Shown: one piece after another, positions 11,239-20,113 of the stretch | How the letters are laid out: each line of letters starts with the position of its first letter | Position numbering within the stretch: the stretch's first letter is position 1 | Origin: Streptomyces sp. NRRL WC-3626 | Lineage (GTDB): Bacteria; Actinomycetota; Actinomycetes; Streptomycetales; Streptomycetaceae | Length of the DNA: 64,000 nucleotides | Reading direction: 5' to 3' | Assembly: GCF_000718785.1 (NCBI RefSeq) | Contig: NZ_JOCA01000011.1 | Location: forward strand, 133,519-197,518 | Notes under the pieces: generated by a model | The model's input: the letters and a program-made list of their open reading frames with translations, nothing else | Told to the model about the DNA's origin: nothing | The model's database searches: none | Program-made: the position numbers and the translations under genes

Positions 11239-11781
11239 TTACGAGGCCCGCTCGATCAGGGCGGCCGGGGGCTCGTCGTCCATCTCGACGGCCATCGGGA
11301 AGGGCGCGTGTCCGGCCAGCCGGAACCAGCGCACCTTGCGGTGCCGTCGCAGCGCGCGTGCCGCGCGTACGGCGTCGTTGTGGAAGCGGCGGGCCATCGG
11401 CACCCTGCGGACCGCCTCGGCGAGCTCCAGGGCCGCCTCCTCTCCCCCGGGCGCCTCCCGGACCGCGTCCACCTGCTGGGCGTCGGCGAAGACCGCGCGC
11501 AGGGCCTGGCCGAGTTCGCTCTCGGCGACCTCGCGCTGCTCCTCGGCCGCCTGCCGCGCGGCGTGCGCGGCCTCGTAGAGGACGATCGACGCGGCGGGGT
11601 CGAGCACGCCCGAGGTGGCCAGCTCCTGGGCCACGGAGGCACGGCGCAGCAGCTGGGCGTCGAGCGCGGCGCGGGCGGCGTCGATGCGGGCGTGCAGCCG
11701 GTCCAGACGCCCCGCCGTCCAGCTCAGATAGAGGCCGATGGCGACAAGGGCGACAAGGATCCAAATGAGGGTTGCGGTCAC
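11239..11781 (-). CDS. LemA-like membrane-anchored protein
   Basis: About 180 residues: a single N-terminal membrane helix ([17 protein letters not shown]) followed by helical coiled-coil-like sequence. The segments [23 protein letters not shown] and [18 protein letters not shown] resemble the start and end of the LemA fold (compare LRNRVDEAWSDIDVQLKRR and RRYYNDAVRDYN, recalled from LemA proteins). The match is by eye and function is unknown. No clear ribosome-binding site is visible; GTG at 11781 was chosen over a TTG three codons upstream. It is a single gene between pdxS and a gene-free stretch. Confidence 0.75.
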   Translation of the reverse strand: MTATLIWILVALVAIGLYLSWTAGRLDRLHARIDAARAALDAQLLRRASVAQELATSGVLDPAASIVLYEAAHAARQAAEEQREVAESELGQALRAVFADAQQVDAVREAPGGEEAALELAEAVRRVPMARRFHNDAVRAARALRRHRKVRWFRLAGHAPFPMAVEMDDEPPAALIERAS

Positions 11782-12272
11782 GGGCGGCAAGGCTAGTACC
11801 GCCGGGGGCGATCATGTCCCGGGGGGCACCACGCCACGCGCGGTCCCCGGAGGCCGGCGGTGGCGTCCGGCTGTCGGGGCAGCACCCCGGGACCGGCGCC
11901 GCGCGGGACACGTCGGCCATCGGTCCCCCGAAGCCGCCCCCCGAGTCCCGGCCCCCACGAACAGCGCTCCCCCCGAGCCACCCCTTGGCCGCGCCTTGTG
12001 TCCCGGTCCCCGTGTGCCACCCACCGTCTCCCGGCCCTCACTGGGGGAAGCGCCCCGAGCCGGGCCCCGGGCCACGCCGTAGCCCCGACACCGGGGCCGC
12101 CCTGGTCCCGCCGGGGCGGCCCCGCCGACCCGGTCTCCCATGAGCAGCGCCCCCGGACCGAGCCCCGGGCCACGCCGTGGTCCCGTCAACCGGGAGCCAC
12201 GCCCCGGACGCACCGTCCGTCGGTGTCGCGGAGGCTGCGGCCCGACGCGGGCTCCGCGGCCGCGTCGTGTTC
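11782..12272. other. Gene-free GC-rich stretch with short direct repeats
   Basis: About 490 bp between the LemA-like gene and the pimA hairpin. All open frames here are Pro/Arg/Gly-rich and have no ribosome-binding site. The 16-mer CCCCGGGCCACGCCGT occurs at 12065-12080 and again at 12163-12178, both preceded by CCGAGC-like sequence, so part of the spacer may have arisen by local duplication. Confidence 0.5.
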
Positions 12273-12301
12273 CCCGTCCCGGGGCGGAGCACCGGGACGG
12301 G
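12273..12301 (-). terminator. Hairpin downstream of pimA
   Basis: A perfect 10-bp stem (12273-12282 with 12292-12301) around a 9-nt loop, starting 6 nt after the pimA stop. It is well placed to end the pgsA-acyltransferase-pimA transcript. Confidence 0.65.
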
Positions 12302-12306
12302 AGCGG

Positions 12307-13470
12307 TCAGTCCCGGGCCAGGCCGAAGCGGGCTCGTAGGCCCGTCGTGCGGTCGTCCGTGGCCACCGCTGCCGCGCCTGCCGTCACCGTCTCGTAGACC
12401 GACAGGATGTCCGCGCCGACCGTCGACCAGTCGAAGCGGCGGACGTGGGCGCTGCCTCGTTCGCGGAGTTCCGTCCGGCGTTCCGGGTCGGCCAGGAGCC
12501 GTACGGCCGCGTCGGCGAGGGCGTTCGCGTCCTCGTTGGCGAACAGTTCGCCCGCCGCGCCCTGGTCGAGGACCTGTGCGAACGCGTCCAGGTCCGAGGC
12601 GAGCACCGGCGCACCCGCCGACATGGCCTCGACCAGGATGATGCCGAAGCTCTCGCCGCCGGTGTTGGGCGCCACGTACAGATCGACGCTGCGCAGGAAG
12701 CGGGCCTTGTCCTCGTCGCTGACCATGCCGAGGAACTCCACGCGCGGGCGCAGCTCACGCGGCAGCGACTCGACCGCCTCCTTCTCGTCGCCGCGCCCGG
12801 CGACCAGCAGCCGGGCCTGCGGGCGGGCGGCGAGGATCTTCGGCAGGGCCTTCATCAGCACGGGCAGGCCCTTGCGGGGCTCGTCGATCCGGCCGATGAA
12901 GCCGATGGTGTCGCCCTGCCACTCGGGCTTGGGTTCGGCCTTCGCGAAGAAGTCGACGTCGACGCCGTTGGGGATGACCACCGCGTCGCCGCCGAGATGC
13001 TCGACGAGGGTGCGGCGGGCGTACTCGCTCACCGCGATCCGCGCGCTGATCTTCTCCAGGGCGGCCTGGAGGATGGCGTAGGCGGCGATCATCGCGCGGG
13101 AGCGCGGGTTGGACGTGTGGAACGTCGCGACGATCGGCCCCTCGGCCGCCCAGCAGGTCAGCAGGCCGAGCGAGGGCGAGGTCGGCTCGTGGATGTGGAC
13201 GACGTCGAAGGCGCCCTCGTGCAGCCAGCGGCGCACTCGCGCGGCGGACAGGAAGCCGAAGTTGAGCCGGGCCACCGAGCCGTTGTACGGCACCGGCACC
13301 GCGCGGCCCGCCGAGACGACGTACGGCGGCAGAGGCGTGTCGTCGTCGGCGGGGGCGAGGACGGACACCTCGTGACCGAGCCGGATGAAGTACTCGGCCA
13401 GGTCACGGATGTGGAACTGGACACCACCCGGTACGTCCCAGGAGTACGGGCAGACGATGCCGATCCTCAC
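12307..13470 (-). CDS. pimA: Phosphatidyl-myo-inositol mannosyltransferase PimA (GT4)
   Basis: Transfers mannose from GDP-mannose to phosphatidylinositol on the inner leaflet, the first step of PIM synthesis. Of 387 residues, the N-terminus (RIGIVCPYSWDVPGGVQFHIRDLAE), the VVHIHEPTSPSLGLL segment and the sugar-nucleotide GGESFGIILVEAMSAG (EX7E) motif closely resemble mycobacterial PimA as I recall it. The GTG start at 13470 overlaps the stop of the acyltransferase gene (GTGA). The neighbours, PI synthase and a PatA-like acyltransferase, are the expected pathway partners. Confidence 0.92.
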   Translation of the reverse strand: MRIGIVCPYSWDVPGGVQFHIRDLAEYFIRLGHEVSVLAPADDDTPLPPYVVSAGRAVPVPYNGSVARLNFGFLSAARVRRWLHEGAFDVVHIHEPTSPSLGLLTCWAAEGPIVATFHTSNPRSRAMIAAYAILQAALEKISARIAVSEYARRTLVEHLGGDAVVIPNGVDVDFFAKAEPKPEWQGDTIGFIGRIDEPRKGLPVLMKALPKILAARPQARLLVAGRGDEKEAVESLPRELRPRVEFLGMVSDEDKARFLRSVDLYVAPNTGGESFGIILVEAMSAGAPVLASDLDAFAQVLDQGAAGELFANEDANALADAAVRLLADPERRTELRERGSAHVRRFDWSTVGADILSVYETVTAGAAAVATDDRTTGLRARFGLARD

Positions 13471-14408
13471 GAGGTCCCCTTCTGGTCCTGTACGGGGGCG
13501 GTCGCGGGGTCCCGCGCGGGGTCGAGGTCCTTCAGCCACAAACGCTGCAGCATGTGCCAGTCCTCCGGGTGCTCGGCGATGCCCGTGGCGAAGGCGTCGG
13601 CCAGCGCCTGTGTCATGACGGACGTCTTCTCGGGCCGTGTACCTGACTCGGGGACCCCGACCGGCGGATGGACCCGGCCCCGCATCACCGTCGAGTCGTT
13701 GTACCAGAGGGTCACCGGCAGCAGTCGTGCGCCGGTCTGCTGGGCGAGCAGGGCGGGTCCGGCCGGCATCCGGGCCGTCTCGCCGAAGAAGTCGACCTCG
13801 ACACCGGAGGCGGAGAGGTCGCGGTCGGCGACCAGACAGACCAGTCCGCCGTCGCGCAACCGCCGGGCCAGGGTGCCGAAGGCGGAGCCGCCGCTGTGCG
13901 GGAGCACCTCCATGCCGAGGCCCTCCCGGTAGGCGACGAACCGGTCGTACAGCGTCTCCGGCTTCAGGCGCTCGGCGACGGTGGTGAACGGTATGCCGAG
14001 CTTCGTGGTGACCCACGCGCCGGCGAGGTCCCAGTTGGCGAGGTGCGGCAGCGCCAGGATGACGCCCTTGCCTTCCGCCATGCCGTCGGTGAGGTGGTGC
14101 AGGTCCTTGGCCTCGAAGCCGCCGGCGACGCGCTCGGCGCTCCACGCGGGAAGCCGGAAGGACTCCATCCAGTAGCGCAGATACGAGCGCATCCCCGCGC
14201 GGGAGAGCTCCGCCAGCCGCTCCGGGCCCGCGTCCGGCACCACACGCGCGTAGTTGCGTTCCAGCCGGAGCACGCCCTTGCCGCGCCGTTTCCAGGCGAG
14301 GTCCGCGATACCGCGGCCGAGGCGTACGGCGACGGGCTCGGGGAGCTTCTTGACGGTGCCCCAGCCGGCGCCGTAGAGGGCGTCGGCCAGCCGCTCCTGG
14401 GCGCTCAC
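13467..14408 (-). CDS. Phosphatidylinositol mannoside acyltransferase (PatA-like, LPLAT/HtrB family)
   Basis: Membrane-associated acyltransferase that probably acylates the mannose of PIM1/PIM2. The 313-residue protein has the lysophospholipid acyltransferase HX4(D/E)-type motif in LALPHLANWDLAG, then VAERLKPETLYDRFVAYR and GGLVCLVADRDLSASGVEVDFFGE, as in lipid A lauroyl acyltransferase homologues. GTG at 14408 overlaps the pgsA stop and the gene's own stop overlaps pimA, so pgsA, this gene and pimA are coupled. Function is inferred from the family and the operon. Confidence 0.9.
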   Translation of the reverse strand: MSAQERLADALYGAGWGTVKKLPEPVAVRLGRGIADLAWKRRGKGVLRLERNYARVVPDAGPERLAELSRAGMRSYLRYWMESFRLPAWSAERVAGGFEAKDLHHLTDGMAEGKGVILALPHLANWDLAGAWVTTKLGIPFTTVAERLKPETLYDRFVAYREGLGMEVLPHSGGSAFGTLARRLRDGGLVCLVADRDLSASGVEVDFFGETARMPAGPALLAQQTGARLLPVTLWYNDSTVMRGRVHPPVGVPESGTRPEKTSVMTQALADAFATGIAEHPEDWHMLQRLWLKDLDPARDPATAPVQDQKGTS

Positions 14409-15076
14409 TTCGCGGCCTCGCTCCCCTGGGTCTCCTGCCGTTCCGCGGCCTCCGCCTCGGCGGACTCGCGGCGCACGGTGACCACTCGCTGGATCAGCGT
14501 GACCAGGCTGCCGACGGCGACGATCCACAGGGCGACGGGCAGCAGGTACTGGATGCCCGGCACACCGAACGTGTGCAGGCCCGCGAAACCGGCCGCGACC
14601 AGCGAGATCACCAGCCGCTCGGCCCGCTCGACCAGGCCGTTGACCGCGACGGGCAGGCCGATCGACTCGCCGCGCGCCTTGGTGTACGACACCACCTGAC
14701 CGCTGGCCAGACAGAAGATCGACACCGCGCACAGGGCGATGTCGTCGCCGCCCCCGGCGTACCAGAGGGCGAAGCCGCCGAAGATCGCGCCGTCGGCGAC
14801 CCGGTCCAGGGTGGAGTCCAGGAAGGCGCCCCAGCGGCTGGAGCGGCCGAGCTGGCGGGCCATGTTGCCGTCGACGAGGTCGGAGAACACGAACAGCGTG
14901 ATCACGACCGTGCCCCAGAAGAACTCGCCCATGGGGTAGAAGACCAGCGCGCCGGCGACCACTCCCGCGGTGCCGATGAGGGTGACCGTGTCGGGGCTGA
15001 CCCCCCGCCGGATGAGAAACGCGGCGAACGGTGTGAGGACACGCGTGAAGAAAGCACGCGCGTACTTGTTCAGCAT
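14405..15076 (-). CDS. pgsA: CDP-alcohol phosphatidyltransferase, probable phosphatidylinositol (phosphate) synthase
   Basis: Multi-spanning membrane enzyme that condenses CDP-diacylglycerol with an inositol (phosphate) acceptor. In 223 residues, the signature DG-x2-AR-x8-G-x3-D-x3-D is complete (DGNMARQLGRSSRWGAFLD, then D). About six hydrophobic helices follow. Its operon with PimA and an acyltransferase assigns it to PI rather than to phosphatidylglycerophosphate. The ATG at 15076 is preceded by GGGAAG; a GTG further upstream is possible. Confidence 0.9.
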   Translation of the reverse strand: MLNKYARAFFTRVLTPFAAFLIRRGVSPDTVTLIGTAGVVAGALVFYPMGEFFWGTVVITLFVFSDLVDGNMARQLGRSSRWGAFLDSTLDRVADGAIFGGFALWYAGGGDDIALCAVSIFCLASGQVVSYTKARGESIGLPVAVNGLVERAERLVISLVAAGFAGLHTFGVPGIQYLLPVALWIVAVGSLVTLIQRVVTVRRESAEAEAAERQETQGSEAAK

Positions 15077-15938
15077 GGTCTTCCCGACGGTCGGTAGAGC
15101 CACGTGGCCCCTACTGACCACCCGGCGCGCCCAATCGTAGCCACGCACACGCGGGAGCGACGGCACGGCACCCGAACACCCGCGCGGGAAACGGCGCGGC
15201 CCGGCCGCCCCCGAACCCCTCGGGCGCGCGTGCCCCACCCGAAGAACGCGAGAGGGCACCCGGGACCGTCCCGTCATCACCCCCACGCCCGGTCCACCGG
15301 GCAGAAGCCGCCCTGCGCCCCGCAGGCGCCCGCGCCGGGATGCCCGGCGAACTCCGGGCCGCGGACACGCGCCGCGCCCGCGTGGGCCGGGCACGGACAC
15401 CCGGATCGCGTCGCTTCGAACGGCATGAGGAGCCGCCCCTGCCCGGCCCGCCGACCGTGGCCCCGCCCGCCCGGCGCGGGCAGGAACAGCCACACCGACC
15501 CCCCGCCGGGCAGCGGCCGCCCCGCTCCGCAGCGAGCCCGGGGTGGCCCTCGGGACGGGCCGGGCGCAGGGCGTTCCGAACCACGTACGCCGTAGCACCC
15601 GGCGCCGGGCCCCTCCGGCTCGGCCGGGCGGAAGGATCACGGCCCGCGACACCGGCGCGATCGGTGCCGGGCACCGGGGCACGGTGTTCCGGCCGTCGGC
15701 AGGGCGAGCGGCTGCCGGGGCCGAGGCCGACGGCGGGCGGACCACCCGCGTGAACGCACCGCGTCACGAACGCGTGGGACGCCCCGGGGCGCCGGCGGCG
15801 GGATCGCGTCGTTCGTATGGACGCGTCGTGACGGGAGTGGAAAGCTCGAAGGACCGCGGGCGTCGCCGGAGCCGCACCGCACGCGGATTCCGCGGGTCCG
15901 CGCCCACAGTGACCTCACCGTGCACGGGAGGCAGGATC
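15077..15938. other. 862-bp gene-free divergent region
   Basis: Lies between the divergent pgsA and EF-G2 genes. Several long open frames cross it, but all are Arg/Pro/Gly/Ala-rich with no recognisable domain, no ribosome-binding site and no preferred frame, as expected for stop-poor high-GC DNA. Promoters for both flanking genes should be here. I see no structured RNA. Confidence 0.5.
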
Positions 15939-18137
15939 ATGGGCGACAAGACGCACTCACACCCCGGGGCCGCCGGCAGGGCACGAGCGGCCGACCACCC
16001 CACGTCCGTACGGAATGTGGTGCTGGTCGGCCACTCCGGATCGGGCAAGACCACGTTGGTGGAGGCTCTCGCGCTGACCGCGGGAGCCGTGAACCGGGCG
16101 GGCCGCGTGGAGGACGGCGGCACCGTCTCCGACTACGACGACATCGAGCACCGGCAGCAGCGCTCCGTACAGCTCTCCCTGGTGCCCCTCGAATGGGACG
16201 GCATCAAGGTCAACCTCTTGGACACCCCCGGATACGCCGACTTCGTCGGAGAACTCAGGGCCGGTCTGCGGGCGGCGGACGCGGCCCTCTTCGTCGTCTC
16301 GGCCTCCGACGGGGTGGACGGCACCACCCGCATGGTGTGGGACGAGTGCGCGGCGGTCGGCATGCCGCGCGCCATCGTCGTCACACACCTGGAAGCGGCA
16401 CGCGCGGACTTCGAGGAGATGACCCGCGTCTGCGCGGAGACCTTCGGCGGCGACGACCCCGACGCCGTACTGCCCCTCTACCTGCCGCTGCACGGCCCGG
16501 AGGGACCCGACGGGCACGCGCCCGTGACCGGCCTGACCGGACTGCTGTCGCGGAAGCTGTTCGACTACTCCACCGGCGAGCGCAAGGAGTCCGAGCCCGG
16601 CGAGGACCAGCTCCCGCTGATCGAGGAGGCCCGCGGCCGGCTCATCGAGGGCATCATCGCCGAGAGCGAGGACGAGACCCTCATGGACCGCTACCTCGGC
16701 GGCGAGCAGGTCGACGTCGAGACCCTCATCGAGGATCTCGAACGGGCGGTCGCGCGCGGCGTGTTCCACCCCGTCCTCGCCGCCGCCCCCGCCGCCGACG
16801 GCGCCCGCCAGGGACTCGGCACGGTCGAACTGCTGGAACTGGTCACCGGCGGCTTCCCGACCCCGCTCGAGCACGGCACCCCGAACGTGACCACCCCCGA
16901 CGGCGAGCCGCGCGAGCTGAAACCGTGCGACCCCGAGGCCCCGCTGGTCGCCGAGGTCGTGAAGACCTCCTCCGACCCGTACGTCGGCCGGATCTCCCTC
17001 ATCCGGGTCTTCTCCGGCACCCTGCGCGCCGACCAGACGATCCACGTCTCCGGACACGGGCTCGCCGACCGCGGCCACGAGGACCACGACGTCGACGAGC
17101 GCATCGGCGCGCTGTCCACCCCGTTCGGCAAACACCAGCGTCCCGTCTCCCACGTCATCGCGGGCGATCTCGCGTGTGTGGCGAAGCTCAGCCGCGCGGA
17201 GACCGGCGACACCCTGTCCGCCAAGGACGACCCGCTGCTCATGGAAGCCTGGGACATGCCCGACCCGCTGCTGCCCCTGGCCATCCGGGCACACAGCAAA
17301 CCCGACGAGGACAAACTCTCCCAGGGCCTGTCCCGGCTGGTCGCCGAGGACCCGACGATGCGGCTGGAACAGAACCAGGACACCCACCAGGTGGTCCTGT
17401 GGTGCCTGGGCGAGGCGCACGCGGACGTGGCCCTGGAACGGCTGCGCGGCCGCTACGGCGTCCAGGTCGACGTCGTACCGCACCGCGTGTCGCTCAGGGA
17501 GACCTTCGGCGGCAAGGCCGCCGGACGCGGCCGGCACGTCAAACAGTCCGGCGGCCACGGACAGTTCGCCATCTGCGAGATCGAGGTGGAACCCCTGCCG
17601 AACGGCTCGGGCATCGAGTTCGTCGACAAGGTGGTCGGCGGTGCCGTGCCACGCCAGTTCATCCCCTCCGTCGAGAAGGGCGTACGGGCCCAGGCCGGCA
17701 GGGGAGTCGCCGCCGGACATCCCCTCATCGACGTCCGCGTGACACTCCTCGACGGCAAGGCGCACTCCGTGGACTCCTCCGACGCCGCGTTCCAGACCGC
17801 CGGCGCGCTCGCCCTGCGGGAGGCCGCCTCGGACGCGAAGATCCATCTGCTGGAGCCGGTGGCCGAGGTCAGCGTCCTGGTCGGCGACGACTACGTCGGC
17901 CCCGTGATGAGCGACCTGTCCGGCCGGCGCGGCCGGGTGCTCGGCACCGAGCAGTCGCCCGGCGGACGCACCCTCATCAAGGCCGAGGTCCCCGAGATCG
18001 AGATCGGCCGGTACGCCATCGACCTGCGCTCCCTCTCCCACGGCACGGCCCGGTTCAGCCGCCACTACGCACGGCACGAACCCATGCCGCCGCAAGTGGC
18101 GGACCGGGTCAGGGAAGAGGCGCGCGCCACCTCGTAG
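15939..18137 (+). CDS. Elongation factor G-like protein EF-G2 (divergent translational GTPase)
   Basis: A 732-residue protein with the full EF-G domain layout, clearly different from housekeeping EF-G. The P-loop is GHSGSGKTT (31-39). The G3 motif is DTPGY (95-99), so the catalytic His of DTPGH is replaced by Tyr, and the G4 NKxD motif is replaced by THLE (149-152). Domains II to V follow, with FGGKAAGRGRHVKQSGGHGQ and GRRGRVLGTEQ. It belongs with actinobacterial EF-G2/FusA2 paralogues, some of which bind GTP without ribosome-stimulated hydrolysis. The ATG has a strong GGGAGG site. Transcribed alone; the role is unknown. Confidence 0.9.
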   Translation: MGDKTHSHPGAAGRARAADHPTSVRNVVLVGHSGSGKTTLVEALALTAGAVNRAGRVEDGGTVSDYDDIEHRQQRSVQLSLVPLEWDGIKVNLLDTPGYADFVGELRAGLRAADAALFVVSASDGVDGTTRMVWDECAAVGMPRAIVVTHLEAARADFEEMTRVCAETFGGDDPDAVLPLYLPLHGPEGPDGHAPVTGLTGLLSRKLFDYSTGERKESEPGEDQLPLIEEARGRLIEGIIAESEDETLMDRYLGGEQVDVETLIEDLERAVARGVFHPVLAAAPAADGARQGLGTVELLELVTGGFPTPLEHGTPNVTTPDGEPRELKPCDPEAPLVAEVVKTSSDPYVGRISLIRVFSGTLRADQTIHVSGHGLADRGHEDHDVDERIGALSTPFGKHQRPVSHVIAGDLACVAKLSRAETGDTLSAKDDPLLMEAWDMPDPLLPLAIRAHSKPDEDKLSQGLSRLVAEDPTMRLEQNQDTHQVVLWCLGEAHADVALERLRGRYGVQVDVVPHRVSLRETFGGKAAGRGRHVKQSGGHGQFAICEIEVEPLPNGSGIEFVDKVVGGAVPRQFIPSVEKGVRAQAGRGVAAGHPLIDVRVTLLDGKAHSVDSSDAAFQTAGALALREAASDAKIHLLEPVAEVSVLVGDDYVGPVMSDLSGRRGRVLGTEQSPGGRTLIKAEVPEIEIGRYAIDLRSLSHGTARFSRHYARHEPMPPQVADRVREEARATS

Positions 18138-18150
18138 CCGGCGCCGGGAA

Positions 18151-18189
18151 GCCCCGGTGTGCGCCCGCGCACGCGCCCGCCACCGGGGC
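18151..18189 (+). terminator. Hairpin after the EF-G2 gene
   Basis: GCCCCGGTG (18151-18159) pairs with CACCGGGGC (18181-18189) 14 nt after the stop codon, with a 21-nt GC-rich loop. A plausible but unexceptional terminator. Confidence 0.45.
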
Positions 18190-18346
18190 GACTCCGGAAT
18201 GCCTCACTCCGTGGTGACGGACGGCTTCGGCAGTCCGCCCACAGCGGACACCGGCTGCGGATACGCTGAAGACCTGATCAACAGGTGTGCGCAGCACGGA
18301 AGTCGGGAAGGCCGCAAGACGACAGTCGCGGCGATCGGGGGCGGGA

Positions 18347-20002
18347 ATGACCGTTGAGAGCGGTTACGCGGATTTCTTCGGTCCGCAGGTACCGCGCACG
18401 GGCGATGAAGGGCAGACGCCGACGTTCGCGCTGGCCTCCGCCGCCTACCGGGACAACGAAGCGGACGAGATACTCAAGGCCAACAGCGAGTGGCACAAGT
18501 CGGCCGTCAGCAAACCCAGGCTGAAGCTGTTCCGGCCGAACCTGGGCGAGGCCTACTCCAGAGCGATCATCGACCGGATGCTGGGCTCCGGCCGCGCGCC
18601 GCTCATCCAGTCCTTCGGCGCCCAGCCCCAGGTCGTGGTCGAGCACTCGCTCGCGGCACACCGCATCCGCCGCGAGCGGGACAACTGGCTGAGCGCCGTC
18701 ATGGTCCTGTGCGGGCTGCTCTTCCTGCCCGGCCTCCTCGTCTGGCTGCTCGTCTTCCAGATCCGTACGACGATGGCCAAGCGGGACGACAAACGGGCCG
18801 GGGCGCTCGCCACCACCCTGCTGGTCGCGGTGGGCGCCCTCGCCGTGCTGTTCCTGATCCGTATGCCCTTCGACGGATTCTGGGGCTGGTACGCGCGCGC
18901 GTCGGTCGTCGCCCCGGTGCTCGGCTGGTTCTGGGCCAAGCGGATCTGCGAGCGCACGGCGAAGGACCTGCGCGAGCGCTGGGACAGCCTCCTCTCCGGC
19001 AGCAGCGTCGGCGCCAAGGTCCCCGAGGCCGTACCGAGCAGCCCGGGCGAGACGGCCGCCGAGCAGCTGCGCCAGTCACTGGCCCGGCTCAGCGCCGAGC
19101 AGCAGTCCAACTCCGTCTTCTACGCCGGCCCCAAGGGCATACTCGGCATGGGCACCCGCTGGGGCAGCTGGCAGCTCGCCGAGGAGCTGGTACCCGCCGA
19201 CCCGGACCGGGAGATCAACCCGTTCCGCAGCTGGGACGTCATCAGGTCCATCCACGACCGGCTGCGGATGCTGGAGCGCGGACCGCTGCACACCGGCGGC
19301 TTCCCCAAACCGTCCGTACGGCACTGGATCGTCACCCCGATCGGCGAGAACGCCGGAGGAGTGTCCCGGCCCGAGGGCACGGACGTCGAGGCGTACCAGA
19401 TCAAGTCGCACGCCATACAGGACATCTGCAACAAGCAGCAGTTCGGCGCGGGCGACCGGCACTACCTGGGCGTGCAGTGGACGCTGTGGGACGGCCAGTT
19501 GGTGATCACGATGCTGATCACGGTGACCGTGCTGCACGAGACGCTGCGCATCGAGGTCACCGGGCACGCGCTGGGGCCGGTGCACTCGCTGTTCACCAGC
19601 AAGCCGGCCGCCAAGGAGAAGGAGGTCCAGAAGTCGGTCAGGTTCTGGGAGACCCGGAAGGTGAAGCTCCCGCTGGTCGACTCGGACGAGGTGGTACGCC
19701 TGGCCGCGCGGGCGCCCCTGACCTGGTATCCGCCGCTGCTGTACTGGCTGGGCGGCAAGCTGAGCCTGCCGGAGCCGTTCGGGCTGCGGCACGCGTGGGC
19801 GGACAAGCCGTGGCGGCACCGGTTCATGGCGGACGACGCGTTGCGGGCGGCCACGCCGGTGTTGCGGGCGGTGCACTCCGCCGCGATCAAGGTGCTGGCG
19901 GAGAACGGGGTGGACACGGAGAAGTTCGGGTCCCGGTCGTCGTCCCTGAGCACGGCCGTGCAGGATGCCGCGCCGCGGAAGGCGGACGTGTACGACGCGT
20001 GA
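18347..20002 (+). CDS. Conserved membrane protein of unknown function
   Basis: A 551-residue protein I cannot assign to a family. After about 115 hydrophilic residues there is a hydrophobic hairpin (AVMVLCGLLFLPGLLVWLLVF, then TTLLVAVGALAVLFLIR) and a third possible helix near ASVVAPVLGWFWA. A large cytoplasmic-looking C-terminal region follows, with one further hydrophobic stretch (LVITMLITVTVLHETLRIEV). No catalytic motif is visible. The ATG at 18347 was chosen because GGGGGCGGGA lies upstream; an in-frame start 20 codons earlier lacks a site. It converges with the HIT gene across a repeat-containing spacer. Confidence 0.8.
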   Translation: MTVESGYADFFGPQVPRTGDEGQTPTFALASAAYRDNEADEILKANSEWHKSAVSKPRLKLFRPNLGEAYSRAIIDRMLGSGRAPLIQSFGAQPQVVVEHSLAAHRIRRERDNWLSAVMVLCGLLFLPGLLVWLLVFQIRTTMAKRDDKRAGALATTLLVAVGALAVLFLIRMPFDGFWGWYARASVVAPVLGWFWAKRICERTAKDLRERWDSLLSGSSVGAKVPEAVPSSPGETAAEQLRQSLARLSAEQQSNSVFYAGPKGILGMGTRWGSWQLAEELVPADPDREINPFRSWDVIRSIHDRLRMLERGPLHTGGFPKPSVRHWIVTPIGENAGGVSRPEGTDVEAYQIKSHAIQDICNKQQFGAGDRHYLGVQWTLWDGQLVITMLITVTVLHETLRIEVTGHALGPVHSLFTSKPAAKEKEVQKSVRFWETRKVKLPLVDSDEVVRLAARAPLTWYPPLLYWLGGKLSLPEPFGLRHAWADKPWRHRFMADDALRAATPVLRAVHSAAIKVLAENGVDTEKFGSRSSSLSTAVQDAAPRKADVYDA

Positions 20003-20049
20003 GCGTTCGGATACGGGGTGTCGCGGCGCCGGGTGGGGGTGGGTGCGCG

Positions 20050-20113
20050 GCTCGGCGCTAACGAGGTGCCGCTGCGCCCACCCGTGCCGCCGCAGCGGCA
20101 CGATGGCCCGCGG
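20050..20113. repeat. Dispersed intergenic hairpin repeat, copy 1
   Basis: A 64-bp segment that I align by eye at about 86% identity with 40874-40937. Both contain CGCCCACCCGTGCCGCC and an 8-bp hairpin (CGTGCCGC/GCGGCACG). It lies between two convergent genes and abuts the HIT stop codon, so it could act as a shared terminator. Confidence 0.65.

Noticed and set aside
11782..12272. Mobile element remnant in the repeat-containing spacer upstream of pimA
   Set aside because: Only a 16-bp direct repeat in GC-rich sequence; no terminal inverted repeats, target duplication or transposase.
15340..15753. 137-codon open frame in the 15-kb gap
   Set aside because: Pro/Arg/Ala-rich, with no start signals and no recognisable domain; frames on the opposite strand are equally open.
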